From Bacteroidales bacterium (GTDB lineage Bacteria > Bacteroidota > Bacteroidia > Bacteroidales > Muribaculaceae), in NCBI GenBank assembly GCA_900770215.1, contig CAAGJW010000068.1, forward strand, positions 1 to 6,018: a DNA stretch of 6,018 nt. Reading direction: 5' to 3'. Of the stretch, positions 1 through 5,876 are shown in pieces; the first letter of the stretch is position 1, and every line of letters begins with the position of its first letter. Under the pieces are notes generated by a model that saw only the letters and a list, made by a program, of their open reading frames with translations, was not told where the DNA came from and ran no database searches. The translations under genes were made by a program, and so were the position numbers.

Positions 1-330
1 AAATTTGAAAGCAATTCACAACGCTTGCCTTGGTTTGCATCTTTGCCTCCGCGCTGTGTCATCCGATACAAAGATACAAATTTGAAAGCAATTCACAACA
101 TCTCAAGAATTTCTCCTGGGACGGCAAAAGCTGTGTCATCCGATACAAAGATACAAATTTGAAAGCAATTCACAACGCTTGCCTTGGTTTGCATCTTTGC
201 CTCCGCGCTGTGTCATCCGATACAAAGATACAAATTTGAAAGCAATTCACAACTCCATTTACGATCGAGAGGAGCGAGATCCTGCTGTGTCATCCGATAC
301 AAAGATACAAATTTGAAAGCAATTCACAAC
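1..330 (-). CRISPR. CRISPR array end, 47-nt type II-C-like repeats
   Basis: Four complete identical 47-nt repeats lie at 53-99, 130-176, 207-253 and 284-330, and the last 22 nt of a fifth at 1-22, so the array continues to the left. The four spacers (23-52, 100-129, 177-206, 254-283) are all exactly 30 nt, giving a 77-nt period. Read on the minus strand the repeat starts GTTGTGAATTGC and ends GACACAGC. Length and the GTTG start match Bacteroidetes type II-C (Cas9) arrays as I know them, so the crRNA strand is inferred to be minus and the transcription 5' end to lie on the right. Spacers 23-52 and 177-206 are identical. No cas gene is visible, so the type is inferred from the repeat alone. Short open frames across the array are repeat translations, not genes. 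Confidence 0.96.
300..329 (-). promoter_or_regulatory. promoter-like sequence inside the CRISPR repeat
   Basis: On the minus strand the repeat contains TTG (complement of 327-329), then 19 nt, then TATCTTTG (complement of 300-307). This fits the Bacteroidetes sigma-factor consensus TTG-N19-21-TAnnTTTG, and uses the same 19-nt spacing as the hisH and tRNA promoters in this window. Transcription would start near the end of the repeat and run into the next spacer on the left. All four complete repeats are identical, so each carries it. Type II-C arrays of Neisseria and Campylobacter are known to use a promoter in every repeat; equivalence here is inferred. The coordinates show the rightmost copy. 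Confidence 0.5.
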
Positions 331-947
331 GCTGGAACTTGGCGTTGGAACGTAATGCTTTTGCTCTTGGGGTGATACGGAACTTTCTCCTGCCCAAGGC
401 CAACAGCTTTCTGCTCGTTGCCATTGAGCTGTTTCTGGGATTCGCTTACTGCCAGTCCCCCTCCATTGGAGTTATCATTATTAGGAATTCCCTTACGGTT
501 ATCTCCTCCGATTCCTCCTCGGTTAGATGATCCCCGCTCTTTTGTGGGTTCTTCAGTCCGAATACCATCATTATCCAACTGATTTCTTCTGTCTCCATTA
601 TCCAATTCGCTAATTTGAGCTTGTTTCTCTCCGACTCTCGTCCTTCCTCCGTCTTCGGTATCCAAAGGACTGATTGTAGGTTGTGGACCTCTGCCCATTG
701 AGCGTCTTCGTACGGGTTGTTCATTAAAGACAGGTCGTTGTCTATTATCTGAAGGACGGTTTTCAACACGGTGTCCCGATTCACCTCCGACTCTGTGCTC
801 AGTATCGGCAGACTCACTCCGAACTCGCTGCTGTAAAGAATGTTGTATGTCATCTTCTATTCGTTTATATAGTTCGTCAAATGTCTTTACTTGCTCTGCA
901 CGCGCTTGCTCACGTGCATTTAGATCGTAGGACGCCGTTGCCTTTCG
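331..947 (-). pseudogene. internal fragment of a probable mobile-element protein gene
   Basis: This 617-nt stretch is open on the minus strand for its whole length (about 205 codons). The frame runs in from the diverged repeat on the right and stops at a TGA (324-326) supplied by the CRISPR repeat on the left. There is no convincing start codon or ribosome site, so it is a gene fragment and not a gene. The first third is charged and helical (NAREQARAEQVKTFDELYKR, then IEDD). The middle is a low-complexity linker rich in Arg, Asp, Asn and Gly. The end (EKVPYHPKSKSI) recalls the segment before the helicase part of very large methylase/helicase proteins of Bacteroides conjugative elements. That likeness is from memory and unverified. 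Its base composition is lower in GC than the his genes. Both edges coincide exactly with repeat edges. Confidence 0.5.
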
Positions 948-995
948 GCTGTGTCGCCCGATACAAAGATACAGAATTGAGTGGCAATAGGCAAC
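948..995 (+). repeat. diverged CRISPR repeat copy / possible anti-repeat
   Basis: The first 26 nt match the array repeat at 24 positions, including GCTGTGTC and GATACAAAGATACA. The remaining 22 nt are diverged, with one inserted base (T982), but still end in CAAC. The element is 48 nt instead of 47 and lies 617 nt from the nearest perfect repeat. Relatedness to the repeat is certain; its role is not. It could be a decayed outer repeat or a tracrRNA anti-repeat. On the minus strand it still keeps TTG-N20-TATCTTTG (complements of 992-994 and 964-971), so a promoter firing left into the 331-947 fragment is possible. Confidence 0.85.
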
Positions 996-1038
996 AGCTT
1001 TTTTGGTTTCGGTCAAGCGATGGGGCTGATGCCATTTT
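948..1038 (+). ncRNA. candidate tracrRNA (anti-repeat plus short tail)
   Basis: Read on the plus strand, the element at 948-995 can pair with the whole 47-nt crRNA repeat. By hand I count four mismatches (opposite 956-957 region one, at 976, and at 989-990), one bulged base (982) and five G-U wobbles. The GGCAAC end pairs with GUUGU as a lower stem, followed by a 2x2 internal loop and a long upper stem, which is the general shape of a type II crRNA:tracrRNA duplex. After it come a possible hairpin (GCUU 997-1000 with AAGC 1015-1018) and a weak hairpin with a TTTT tail (about 1020-1038). Against it: the T-run at 999-1004 follows at once, the tail hairpins are weak, and no plus-strand promoter is visible upstream. 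A decayed repeat is the main alternative. Confidence 0.35.
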
Positions 1039-1117
1039 GTATAGTTGATGAAGCGGGGGTTTGGATGGCAGGGGGTGATGAATTGTCAAAAAAAATGGGG
1101 CGTTTGGTCGATTTTGT

Positions 1118-1148
1118 TTTGCGCTTGGGGCATTTTAGTGTAACTTTG
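1118..1148 (+). promoter_or_regulatory. promoter of the hisH-hisA-hisF-hisIE operon
   Basis: TTTG at 1118-1121, a 19-nt spacer, then TAACTTTG at 1141-1148 is a full match to the Bacteroidetes -33/-7 consensus. Only 8 nt separate the -7 box from the hisH ATG at 1157, so the mRNA should begin within a few bases of the start codon. There is no room for an attenuator or leader peptide, which argues against transcription-attenuation control at this point. Confidence 0.8.
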
Positions 1149-1156
1149 CCACAAGA

Positions 1157-1753
1157 ATGAGTGTAGCAATCATCAAATACAATGCTGGCAACGTGTTCTC
1201 GGTGCAATGCGCGTTGCATCGCATAGGGGTTGAGGCCGTGCTCACCGACGATGCCGCGGTGCTGCGGCGTGCCGAGCGGGTAATATTTCCTGGTGTGGGC
1301 CAGGCGGCCACGGCCATGCACTACCTGCACGAGAAGGGACTCGACGAGGTGATCAAGGGCCTCACGCAGCCTGTGCTGGGCATATGCATAGGCTTGCAGC
1401 TGCTGTGCCGCTCGAGCGAGGAGGGCAACACGCAGGGGCTGGGAATATTTGACCTCGACGTGAAGCGCTTTGACAACAGCTCCTGCCCCGAGTTGAAAAT
1501 ACCCCACATGGGGTGGAACACCATCGAGCTTGCTGCGGCTGGCTCGCTCATCCCGGCCGAGCTCGAAGGGCGCCACGTGTACTATGTGCACAGCTACTAT
1601 GCCCCCGTGGGGCGCGACACGATTGCCACCACGCGCTACATCGTGCCCTTCAGCGCCGCGCTGCACCGCGGCAACTTCTATGCCACGCAGTTCCACCCCG
1701 AGAAGAGCGGCTGCGTGGGCGAATGTGTGCTCAAGAAATTTATTGACTTATGA
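1157..1753 (+). CDS. hisH: imidazole glycerol phosphate synthase, glutaminase subunit HisH
   Basis: HisH hydrolyses glutamine and channels ammonia to HisF, so that the pair converts PRFAR to imidazole-glycerol phosphate and AICAR (step 5 of histidine synthesis, cytoplasm). The 198-residue protein has the usual length and the class I amidotransferase layout: the IIKYNAGN start, PGVG oxyanion loop at 45-48, nucleophile Cys77 in LGICIGLQLL, PHMGWN at 116-121, VHSYY at 144-148, and the catalytic His180/Glu182 in FHPEKS. The ATG gives the canonical family N-terminus. It lies 8 nt after the promoter -7 box, with no Shine-Dalgarno site, so the message is almost leaderless. The stop overlaps the hisA start by 4 nt (ATGA), implying translational coupling. 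Confidence 0.97.
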   Translation: MSVAIIKYNAGNVFSVQCALHRIGVEAVLTDDAAVLRRAERVIFPGVGQAATAMHYLHEKGLDEVIKGLTQPVLGICIGLQLLCRSSEEGNTQGLGIFDLDVKRFDNSSCPELKIPHMGWNTIELAAAGSLIPAELEGRHVYYVHSYYAPVGRDTIATTRYIVPFSAALHRGNFYATQFHPEKSGCVGECVLKKFIDL

Positions 1754-2502
1754 TCGACATTGTTCCTGCCATCGACATCATAGGCGGCAAGTGTGTGCGC
1801 CTCACGCGAGGCGACTACAACACCCAGAAGGTGTACAACGCCGAGCCCCTCGACGTGGCCCGTGCCCTGGAGGATGCGGGCTGCACCAGGCTGCATCTGG
1901 TCGACCTCGACGGGGCCAGGTCGCAACACATCGTTAACTACCGCACGCTCGAGCGCATAGCCGGCCACACGGGGCTCACTATCGACTTCGGGGGCGGACT
2001 GAAAAGCGACATGGACCTGCACATCGCCTTCGACAGCGGCGCCAGCCAGGTCACAGGCGGCAGCGTGGCCGTGACCCACCCCCAGGTGATGGAGGGCTGG
2101 CTCAAGCAATATGGCCCGCAAGCCATCATCCTGGGTGCCGACGCGCGCGACGGTAAGGTGGCAACTTGCGGCTGGCTCGACGACAGCGGCCGGCAGGTGG
2201 TGCCCTTCATCGAGCACTATGCCCGCCTTGGGGTGACCCAGGTCATCAGCACCGACATCGACAAGGATGGCATGCTGCAGGGTCCCTCGCTCGAGCTCTA
2301 CAAGAGCATCCTCGCCCGGCTGCCGCAGCTGCACCTCATCGCCAGCGGCGGCGTGAGCGGCCTGCCCGACGTGTATGCCCTCGAGGCCATAGGGGTGCCT
2401 GCCGTGATTGTGGGCAAGGCCCTGTATGAAAACAAGATTTCGCTCAAGGCCCTCGAGGCTTTCAACGCCGCGAGGGCGGCAGAACAGGGCGAGAACGACT
2501 GA
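1750..2502 (+). CDS. hisA: ProFAR isomerase HisA
   Basis: HisA is the (beta/alpha)8-barrel isomerase that opens the ribose of ProFAR to give PRFAR, the substrate of HisF/HisH (step 4). The 250-residue length is typical. Visible motifs are PAIDIIGGKCVRL with the N-terminal catalytic Asp9, VDLDGA at 51-56, the phosphate-binding FGGGLKS at 80-86, LGADARDG at 128-135 with the second catalytic Asp131, STDIDKDGMLQG at 167-178, and ASGGVS at 198-203. The half-barrel repeat pattern (GGG and SGG loops) is intact. It starts inside the hisH stop (ATGA overlap), so it is expected to be translated with hisH. The next gene, hisF, is a barrel homologue 28 nt downstream. Confidence 0.97.
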   Translation: MIDIVPAIDIIGGKCVRLTRGDYNTQKVYNAEPLDVARALEDAGCTRLHLVDLDGARSQHIVNYRTLERIAGHTGLTIDFGGGLKSDMDLHIAFDSGASQVTGGSVAVTHPQVMEGWLKQYGPQAIILGADARDGKVATCGWLDDSGRQVVPFIEHYARLGVTQVISTDIDKDGMLQGPSLELYKSILARLPQLHLIASGGVSGLPDVYALEAIGVPAVIVGKALYENKISLKALEAFNAARAAEQGEND

Positions 2503-2530
2503 AATTATATATACATAATGCAAGATATAT

Positions 2531-3289
2531 ATGTTAGCTAAACGCATCATCCCGTGTCTCGACGTGAAAGACGGCACCACCGTGAAGGGAGTGAACTTTG
2601 TGAACTTCCGCAACGCGGGCGACCCCGTGGAGCTGGGCAAGAAGTACAGCGACGACGGGGCCGATGAGCTGGTGTATCTCGACATCACCGCCTCGCTCGA
2701 GGGGCGCGACACCTTTGTCGACCTCGTGCGTCGCGTGGCGGCACGGGTGGCCATTCCGTTCACCGTGGGCGGCGGCATTGGTTCGGTGGCCCATGTGGAG
2801 CGCCTGCTGGGTGCCGGGGCCGACAAAATATCGGTGAACTCGGCCGCCCTCATGCGCCCGCAGCTCATCGACGACATCGCAGCCGCATTTGGCAGCCAGG
2901 TGTGTGTGGTGGCCATCGACGCCCGCCAGGATGGCGACGGCGAGTGGACCTGCTATGTGAAAGGGGGCCACGAGCCCACCAGGCGCCACCTGCTCGAGTG
3001 GGCTCACGAGGCCCAGGAGCGCGGCGCGGGCGAGATTCTGTTCACCAGCATGGACCACGATGGCGTGAAGCAAGGCTTTGCCTGCCAGGCCCTGCGGCAG
3101 CTGCACGAGGCGCTCTCGATCCCCGTCATTGCCAGTGGCGGCGGCGGCACGATGCAGCACTTTGCCCAGGCGCTGGCCGACGGTTGTGCCGACGCTGCCC
3201 TGGCCGCCAGCGTGTTTCACTTCGGTGAGATAGCCATAGGCGACTTGAAGCGCTACCTGAGTCAGCACCACATCGACGTGAGGCTGTGA
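2531..3289 (+). CDS. hisF: imidazole glycerol phosphate synthase, cyclase subunit HisF
   Basis: HisF takes ammonia from HisH and cyclises PRFAR to imidazole-glycerol phosphate and AICAR. The 252-residue (beta/alpha)8 barrel starts with the textbook MLAKRIIPCLDVKDG, giving catalytic Asp11; the second catalytic Asp130 lies in VVAIDAR. Other landmarks are VYLDITAS at 48-55, FTVGGGIGS at 77-85, the SVNSAA strand at 101-106, FTSMDHDGVKQG at 171-182 and the phosphate loop ASGGGG at 201-206. The start is fixed by this N-terminus. The 28-nt gap after hisA is almost pure A/T with no Shine-Dalgarno sequence, and contains an out-of-frame 7-codon ORF from an ATG at 2518 that overlaps the hisF start. Confidence 0.97.
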   Translation: MLAKRIIPCLDVKDGTTVKGVNFVNFRNAGDPVELGKKYSDDGADELVYLDITASLEGRDTFVDLVRRVAARVAIPFTVGGGIGSVAHVERLLGAGADKISVNSAALMRPQLIDDIAAAFGSQVCVVAIDARQDGDGEWTCYVKGGHEPTRRHLLEWAHEAQERGAGEILFTSMDHDGVKQGFACQALRQLHEALSIPVIASGGGGTMQHFAQALADGCADAALAASVFHFGEIAIGDLKRYLSQHHIDVRL

Positions 3290-3339
3290 CCTGGAGAAAA
3301 ATACAGCAATAATATAACTACACAAAAAAATATAGCGAC

Positions 3340-3972
3340 ATGAACAGCAATATCGACTTTGACAAAATGGGCGGCTTGATTCCTGCCATCGTGCAAGACT
3401 CGCGCACCAAGAATGTGCTCATGCTCGGGTTTATGAACCACGAGGCCCTCGAGAAAACATTGAAAACCAAGAAAGTCACCTTCTGGAGCCGCACTCGCAA
3501 CAAGCTGTGGACCAAGGGTGAGGAGAGCGGCCACTACCTGGAGCTCGTGTCGATCGACGTGGACTGCGACAGCGATACCGTGCTGGTGCAGGCCATACCC
3601 AACGGCGCCGTGTGCCACCTGGGCATGGCCACGTGCTTTGGCGACCGCAACGACATGGGCCTCGAGTTTCTGGGCTACTTGCAAGACTTCATCGACAAGC
3701 GCCGCGCTGAGATGCCCCAGGACAGCTACACCACTTCGCTCTTCAACGCCGGCATCAACCGCATGGCCCAGAAGGTGGGCGAGGAGGCCGTGGAAACTGC
3801 CCTCGAGGCTGTGAACGGCACCAACGGCCGCCTCGTCTACGAGGCCAGCGACCTGCTCTATCACCTCATTGTGCTCCTCTCGGCCAAGGGGCTGCGCATC
3901 GAGGACGTGGTGGCCGACCTCGAAAGCCGCCACGGCAAGAAGAAAGACGACTACGACAAGCACCGCGACTGA
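3340..3972 (+). CDS. hisIE: bifunctional PR-AMP cyclohydrolase / PR-ATP pyrophosphatase HisIE
   Basis: This enzyme hydrolyses PR-ATP to PR-AMP (HisE domain) and then opens the adenine ring to ProFAR (HisI domain), steps 2 and 3. In the 210-residue protein, HisI covers about 10-112: FWSRTRNKLWTKGEESGH at 48-65, the Mg-binding DCDSD at 75-79, and the Zn-ligand cysteines Cys76, Cys92 and Cys99 (CHLGMATCF). HisE, a MazG-like helical domain, covers about 113-205 with SYTTSLFNAGINRMAQKVGEE followed by the EASDLLYHL helix. The fused HisI-HisE order is usual in Bacteroidetes and enterobacteria. It follows hisF by 50 nt, A-rich and without a clear Shine-Dalgarno site or internal promoter. Confidence 0.97.
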   Translation: MNSNIDFDKMGGLIPAIVQDSRTKNVLMLGFMNHEALEKTLKTKKVTFWSRTRNKLWTKGEESGHYLELVSIDVDCDSDTVLVQAIPNGAVCHLGMATCFGDRNDMGLEFLGYLQDFIDKRRAEMPQDSYTTSLFNAGINRMAQKVGEEAVETALEAVNGTNGRLVYEASDLLYHLIVLLSAKGLRIEDVVADLESRHGKKKDDYDKHRD

Positions 3973-4062
3973 GCGCCGTGCCGTGCGGCATTGCACCGCG
4001 AGAGCTTGCCTTTCACGCATCAAGAAATTTAGACTAAACGACTTTTTTACACACGCAACATC

Positions 4063-5214
4063 ATGTATCGCTTCCCAATAGAAGAATTCCAGCAATGGCC
4101 CACACCGTTCTACTACTACGACCTGGACCTGCTCGGTAAGACACTCGACGAGATCAACCGTCAGGTCAAGGGCCACCCCTACGACGTGCACTATGCCATC
4201 AAGGCCAACGGCAATCCCGTGATTTTGAAAGAAATCGTAAAACATGGCCTGGGCGTCGACCTGGTGAGCGGCGGCGAAATCAAGGCCTCGCTTGCTGCCG
4301 GCTTCGACCCTGGCAAGATGGTGTATTCGGGCGTGGGCAAGACCGACTGGGAGATCAACCTGGGCCTCGATCACGACATCTACTGCTTCAATGCCGAGTC
4401 GGTGCCTGAGCTCGAGGTCATCAACGACCTGGCCGGCAAGCGCGGCAAGACGGCCAATGTGGCTATACGCGTCAACCCCGACATCGACGCCCACACCCAT
4501 CGCTACATCACCACCGGCACTGCCGAAGACAAGTTTGGCATCAATATCGAGATGCTGGCCACCGCCGTCGACCGTGCCCTCCAGCTGCCCCACCTGCACC
4601 TGCGCGGCCTGCACTTCCACGTGGGTTCGCAAATTACAAGCATGAAGCCCTTTGCCATGCTGTGCGAGTCGGTCAACGGGCTGCTCGACTACTTCGACCG
4701 CCACGACATCCACTTCGAGATGATCAACGTGGGCGGCGGCCTGGGCATCGACTACGACTACCCCGACATCAATCCCGTGCCCGACTTCCAGCACTTCTTC
4801 GACACCTTCAAGCGCCACCTCAAGCTGCGCCGCAACCAGCGGCTGCACTTCGAGCTGGGCCGCAGCATCGTGGCCCAGTGCGGCTCGCTCATAGCCCGCG
4901 TCACTTTTGTGAAAGAAAACCGCAACAAGAAGTTTGTGATACTCGATGCTGGCATGACCGACCTCATTCGTCCCGCCCTGTACCAGGCTCACCACGTGAT
5001 ACAGAACATCAGCGCGGCGGCCGTCACTGCCAGCGACGTCTACGACGTGGTGGGCCCCATATGCGAGTCGAGCGACGTCTTCGGTAGCGACGAGAAACTG
5101 CCCCTTACCCGCCGCGGCGACCTCTTCGCCCTGCGCAGCGCTGGTGCCTATGGCGAGACCATGGCCTCGTGCTACAACATGCGCCCCTTGCCCAAGTCGC
5201 ATTTCTCGCGATAG
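4063..5214 (+). CDS. lysA: diaminopimelate decarboxylase LysA
   Basis: LysA decarboxylates meso-diaminopimelate to L-lysine, the last step of lysine synthesis, using PLP. The 383-residue protein has the alanine-racemase-like barrel plus C-terminal beta domain. The PLP lysine is Lys47 in YAIKAN; then HVGSQ at 186-190, GGGLG at 224-228, ELGRS at 264-268 (EPGR is commoner), CESSD at 334-338 with the active-site Cys from the partner subunit, GAYG at 361-364 and YNMRP at 371-375. HVGSQ, CESSD and GAYG favour LysA over carboxynorspermidine or arginine decarboxylase. The start gives a normal N-terminus (PTPFYYYD at 13-20). It lies 90 nt after hisIE with no consensus promoter seen between, so read-through from the his promoter is likely, though an unseen promoter is possible. 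A long antisense frame across it is a codon-bias shadow. Confidence 0.95.
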   Translation: MYRFPIEEFQQWPTPFYYYDLDLLGKTLDEINRQVKGHPYDVHYAIKANGNPVILKEIVKHGLGVDLVSGGEIKASLAAGFDPGKMVYSGVGKTDWEINLGLDHDIYCFNAESVPELEVINDLAGKRGKTANVAIRVNPDIDAHTHRYITTGTAEDKFGINIEMLATAVDRALQLPHLHLRGLHFHVGSQITSMKPFAMLCESVNGLLDYFDRHDIHFEMINVGGGLGIDYDYPDINPVPDFQHFFDTFKRHLKLRRNQRLHFELGRSIVAQCGSLIARVTFVKENRNKKFVILDAGMTDLIRPALYQAHHVIQNISAAAVTASDVYDVVGPICESSDVFGSDEKLPLTRRGDLFALRSAGAYGETMASCYNMRPLPKSHFSR

Positions 5215-5261
5215 TTGTCACCTTTTCATGACACTGCCGTCGGTTGGCACGATATGTGCAC

Positions 5262-5288
5262 TCTCTGTGGGCAGAGATCATTTTTTTT
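5262..5288 (+). terminator. intrinsic terminator after lysA
   Basis: A perfect 6-bp stem (TCTCTG 5262-5267, CAGAGA 5272-5277) with a TGGG loop is followed after three bases by eight Ts (5281-5288). It starts 48 nt past the lysA stop and precedes trxA, so it probably closes the his-lysA transcript and separates it from trxA. The stem is short and only moderately GC-rich, so termination may be partial. Confidence 0.55.
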
Positions 5289-5349
5289 GGTAGCTTGCCA
5301 CAAGTTGGAGGCTCCCGTTTTATCAACAAGAAAGAAAGGAAACATCACT

Positions 5350-5646
5350 ATGAACAATTTTCAACAGTTAATCGCGAGCGACAAGCCAGTGCTGGTCGAC
5401 TTCTTTGCCACCTGGTGCGGACCGTGCAAAATGATGCACCCCATACTCGAAGACATAAGCAAGCAAGTGGGCGACCGTGCCAAGGTAGTGCAAATCGACG
5501 TCGACCAGGCCGAGGATCTGGCCATGCAATACCGCATCCAGTCGGTGCCCACCCTCATGATCTTCAAGCAGGGCGAGATGCTGTGGCGCGAGCCCGGCGT
5601 GCACGATGCCGCCACCATGGTACAACTGCTCGAGAAATACATGTAG
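5350..5646 (+). CDS. trxA: thioredoxin
   Basis: This is a small cytoplasmic thiol-disulfide reductase of 98 residues, slightly shorter than the usual 105-110. It has the active site WCGPC at 22-26 in DFFATWCGPCKMM, the cis-proline Pro67 in SVPT and a final amphipathic helix; there is no signal peptide or membrane segment. The missing length is at the N-terminus, where the usual first strand is trimmed. The chosen ATG has a purine-rich AAAGGA ending 9 nt upstream, the only Shine-Dalgarno-like site I see in this window. The frame stays open upstream to 5215, but that extension would start inside the terminator region and does not look like thioredoxin. A degenerate TAGCTTG at 5291 may be a -7 box without a clear -33 partner. 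It is probably its own unit, with terminators on both sides. Confidence 0.95.
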   Translation: MNNFQQLIASDKPVLVDFFATWCGPCKMMHPILEDISKQVGDRAKVVQIDVDQAEDLAMQYRIQSVPTLMIFKQGEMLWREPGVHDAATMVQLLEKYM

Positions 5647-5653
5647 CCGAGTC

Positions 5654-5678
5654 GCGCCCTGCGGGGCGCTGGTTTTTT
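5654..5678 (+). terminator. intrinsic terminator of trxA
   Basis: A GC-only 6-bp stem (GCGCCC 5654-5659, GGGCGC 5664-5669) with loop TGCG is followed by TGG and six Ts (5673-5678). It begins 8 nt after the trxA stop codon, a standard strong Rho-independent terminator. Confidence 0.85.
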
Positions 5679-5680
5679 AT

Positions 5681-5711
5681 TTTGACAAAAGGCAAAATTA
5701 TATTACCTTTG
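5681..5711 (+). promoter_or_regulatory. promoter of the tRNA-Arg gene
   Basis: TTTG at 5681-5684, a 19-nt spacer, and TACCTTTG at 5704-5711 match the Bacteroidetes consensus exactly. It lies directly after the trxA terminator. The tRNA starts at 5782, so a 5' leader of roughly 65 nt would be removed by RNase P. Confidence 0.8.
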
Positions 5712-5781
5712 CAGTTGCTATTCGCCCCGTGGTGTGCATGCACACATGTTGCACAGCACGCGCCTGGGAGATAGCTATCGG

Positions 5782-5855
5782 GGTCCCGTAGCTCAGCTGG
5801 ATAGAGCAACAGCCTTCTAAGCTGTGGGTCTTGGGTTCGAATCCCAACGGGATCA
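5782..5855 (+). tRNA. tRNA-Arg (anticodon UCU)
   Basis: A complete 74-nt cloverleaf. The 7-bp acceptor pairs GGTCCCG (5782-5788) with CGGGATC (5848-5854), with one G-U. U8/A9 are at 5789-5790. The D stem is GCTC/GAGC (5791-5794, 5804-5807). The anticodon stem is ACAGC/GCTGT (5809-5813, 5821-5825) around the loop CTTCTAA, giving anticodon TCT at 5816-5818, which reads AGA. The variable loop has 5 nt, and the T arm is TTGGG-TTCGAAT-CCCAA. The discriminator is A5855 and CCA is not encoded, so it must be added after transcription. Confidence 0.97.
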
Positions 5856-5876
5856 CAACTATAGCACTTCAAAATT

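Noticed and set aside
30..375. Short plus-strand open frames over 30-239 and 184-375
   Set aside because: They are translations of the CRISPR repeats and spacers and contain the same peptide twice because the repeats are the same.
446..853. 135-codon minus-strand frame inside the 331-947 fragment
   Set aside because: It is an alternative frame of the same fragment with no family resemblance; the longer frame has the coherent charged helix, linker and VPY-type ending.
324..1016. Full-length gene on the minus strand from a TTG at 1016 to a TGA at 324
   Set aside because: Its first residues come from a diverged CRISPR repeat and its stop from a perfect repeat, so only the 331-947 interior is real foreign coding sequence, and that part has no start of its own.
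1678..2916. 412-codon minus-strand open frame opposite hisH, hisA and hisF
   Set aside because: It is an antisense shadow of three well-supported genes, with a low-complexity translation and no recognisable family.
3973..4062. Promoter or terminator between hisIE and lysA
   Set aside because: GTGC/GCAC arms near 3983-3996 give only a 4-bp stem without a T-run, and no TAnnTTTG box with a TTG at 19-21 nt is present.
3262..5202. 646-codon minus-strand open frame opposite hisIE and lysA
   Set aside because: It mirrors two clear genes with intact motifs, has a Val/His/Ala-rich composition typical of antisense reading of GC-rich codons, and shows no domain or start signal.
5215..5349. N-terminal extension of thioredoxin to an upstream start at 5215
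   Set aside because: It would run through the terminator hairpin and T-run, does not resemble thioredoxin, and the ATG at 5350 has a purine-rich site at good spacing.
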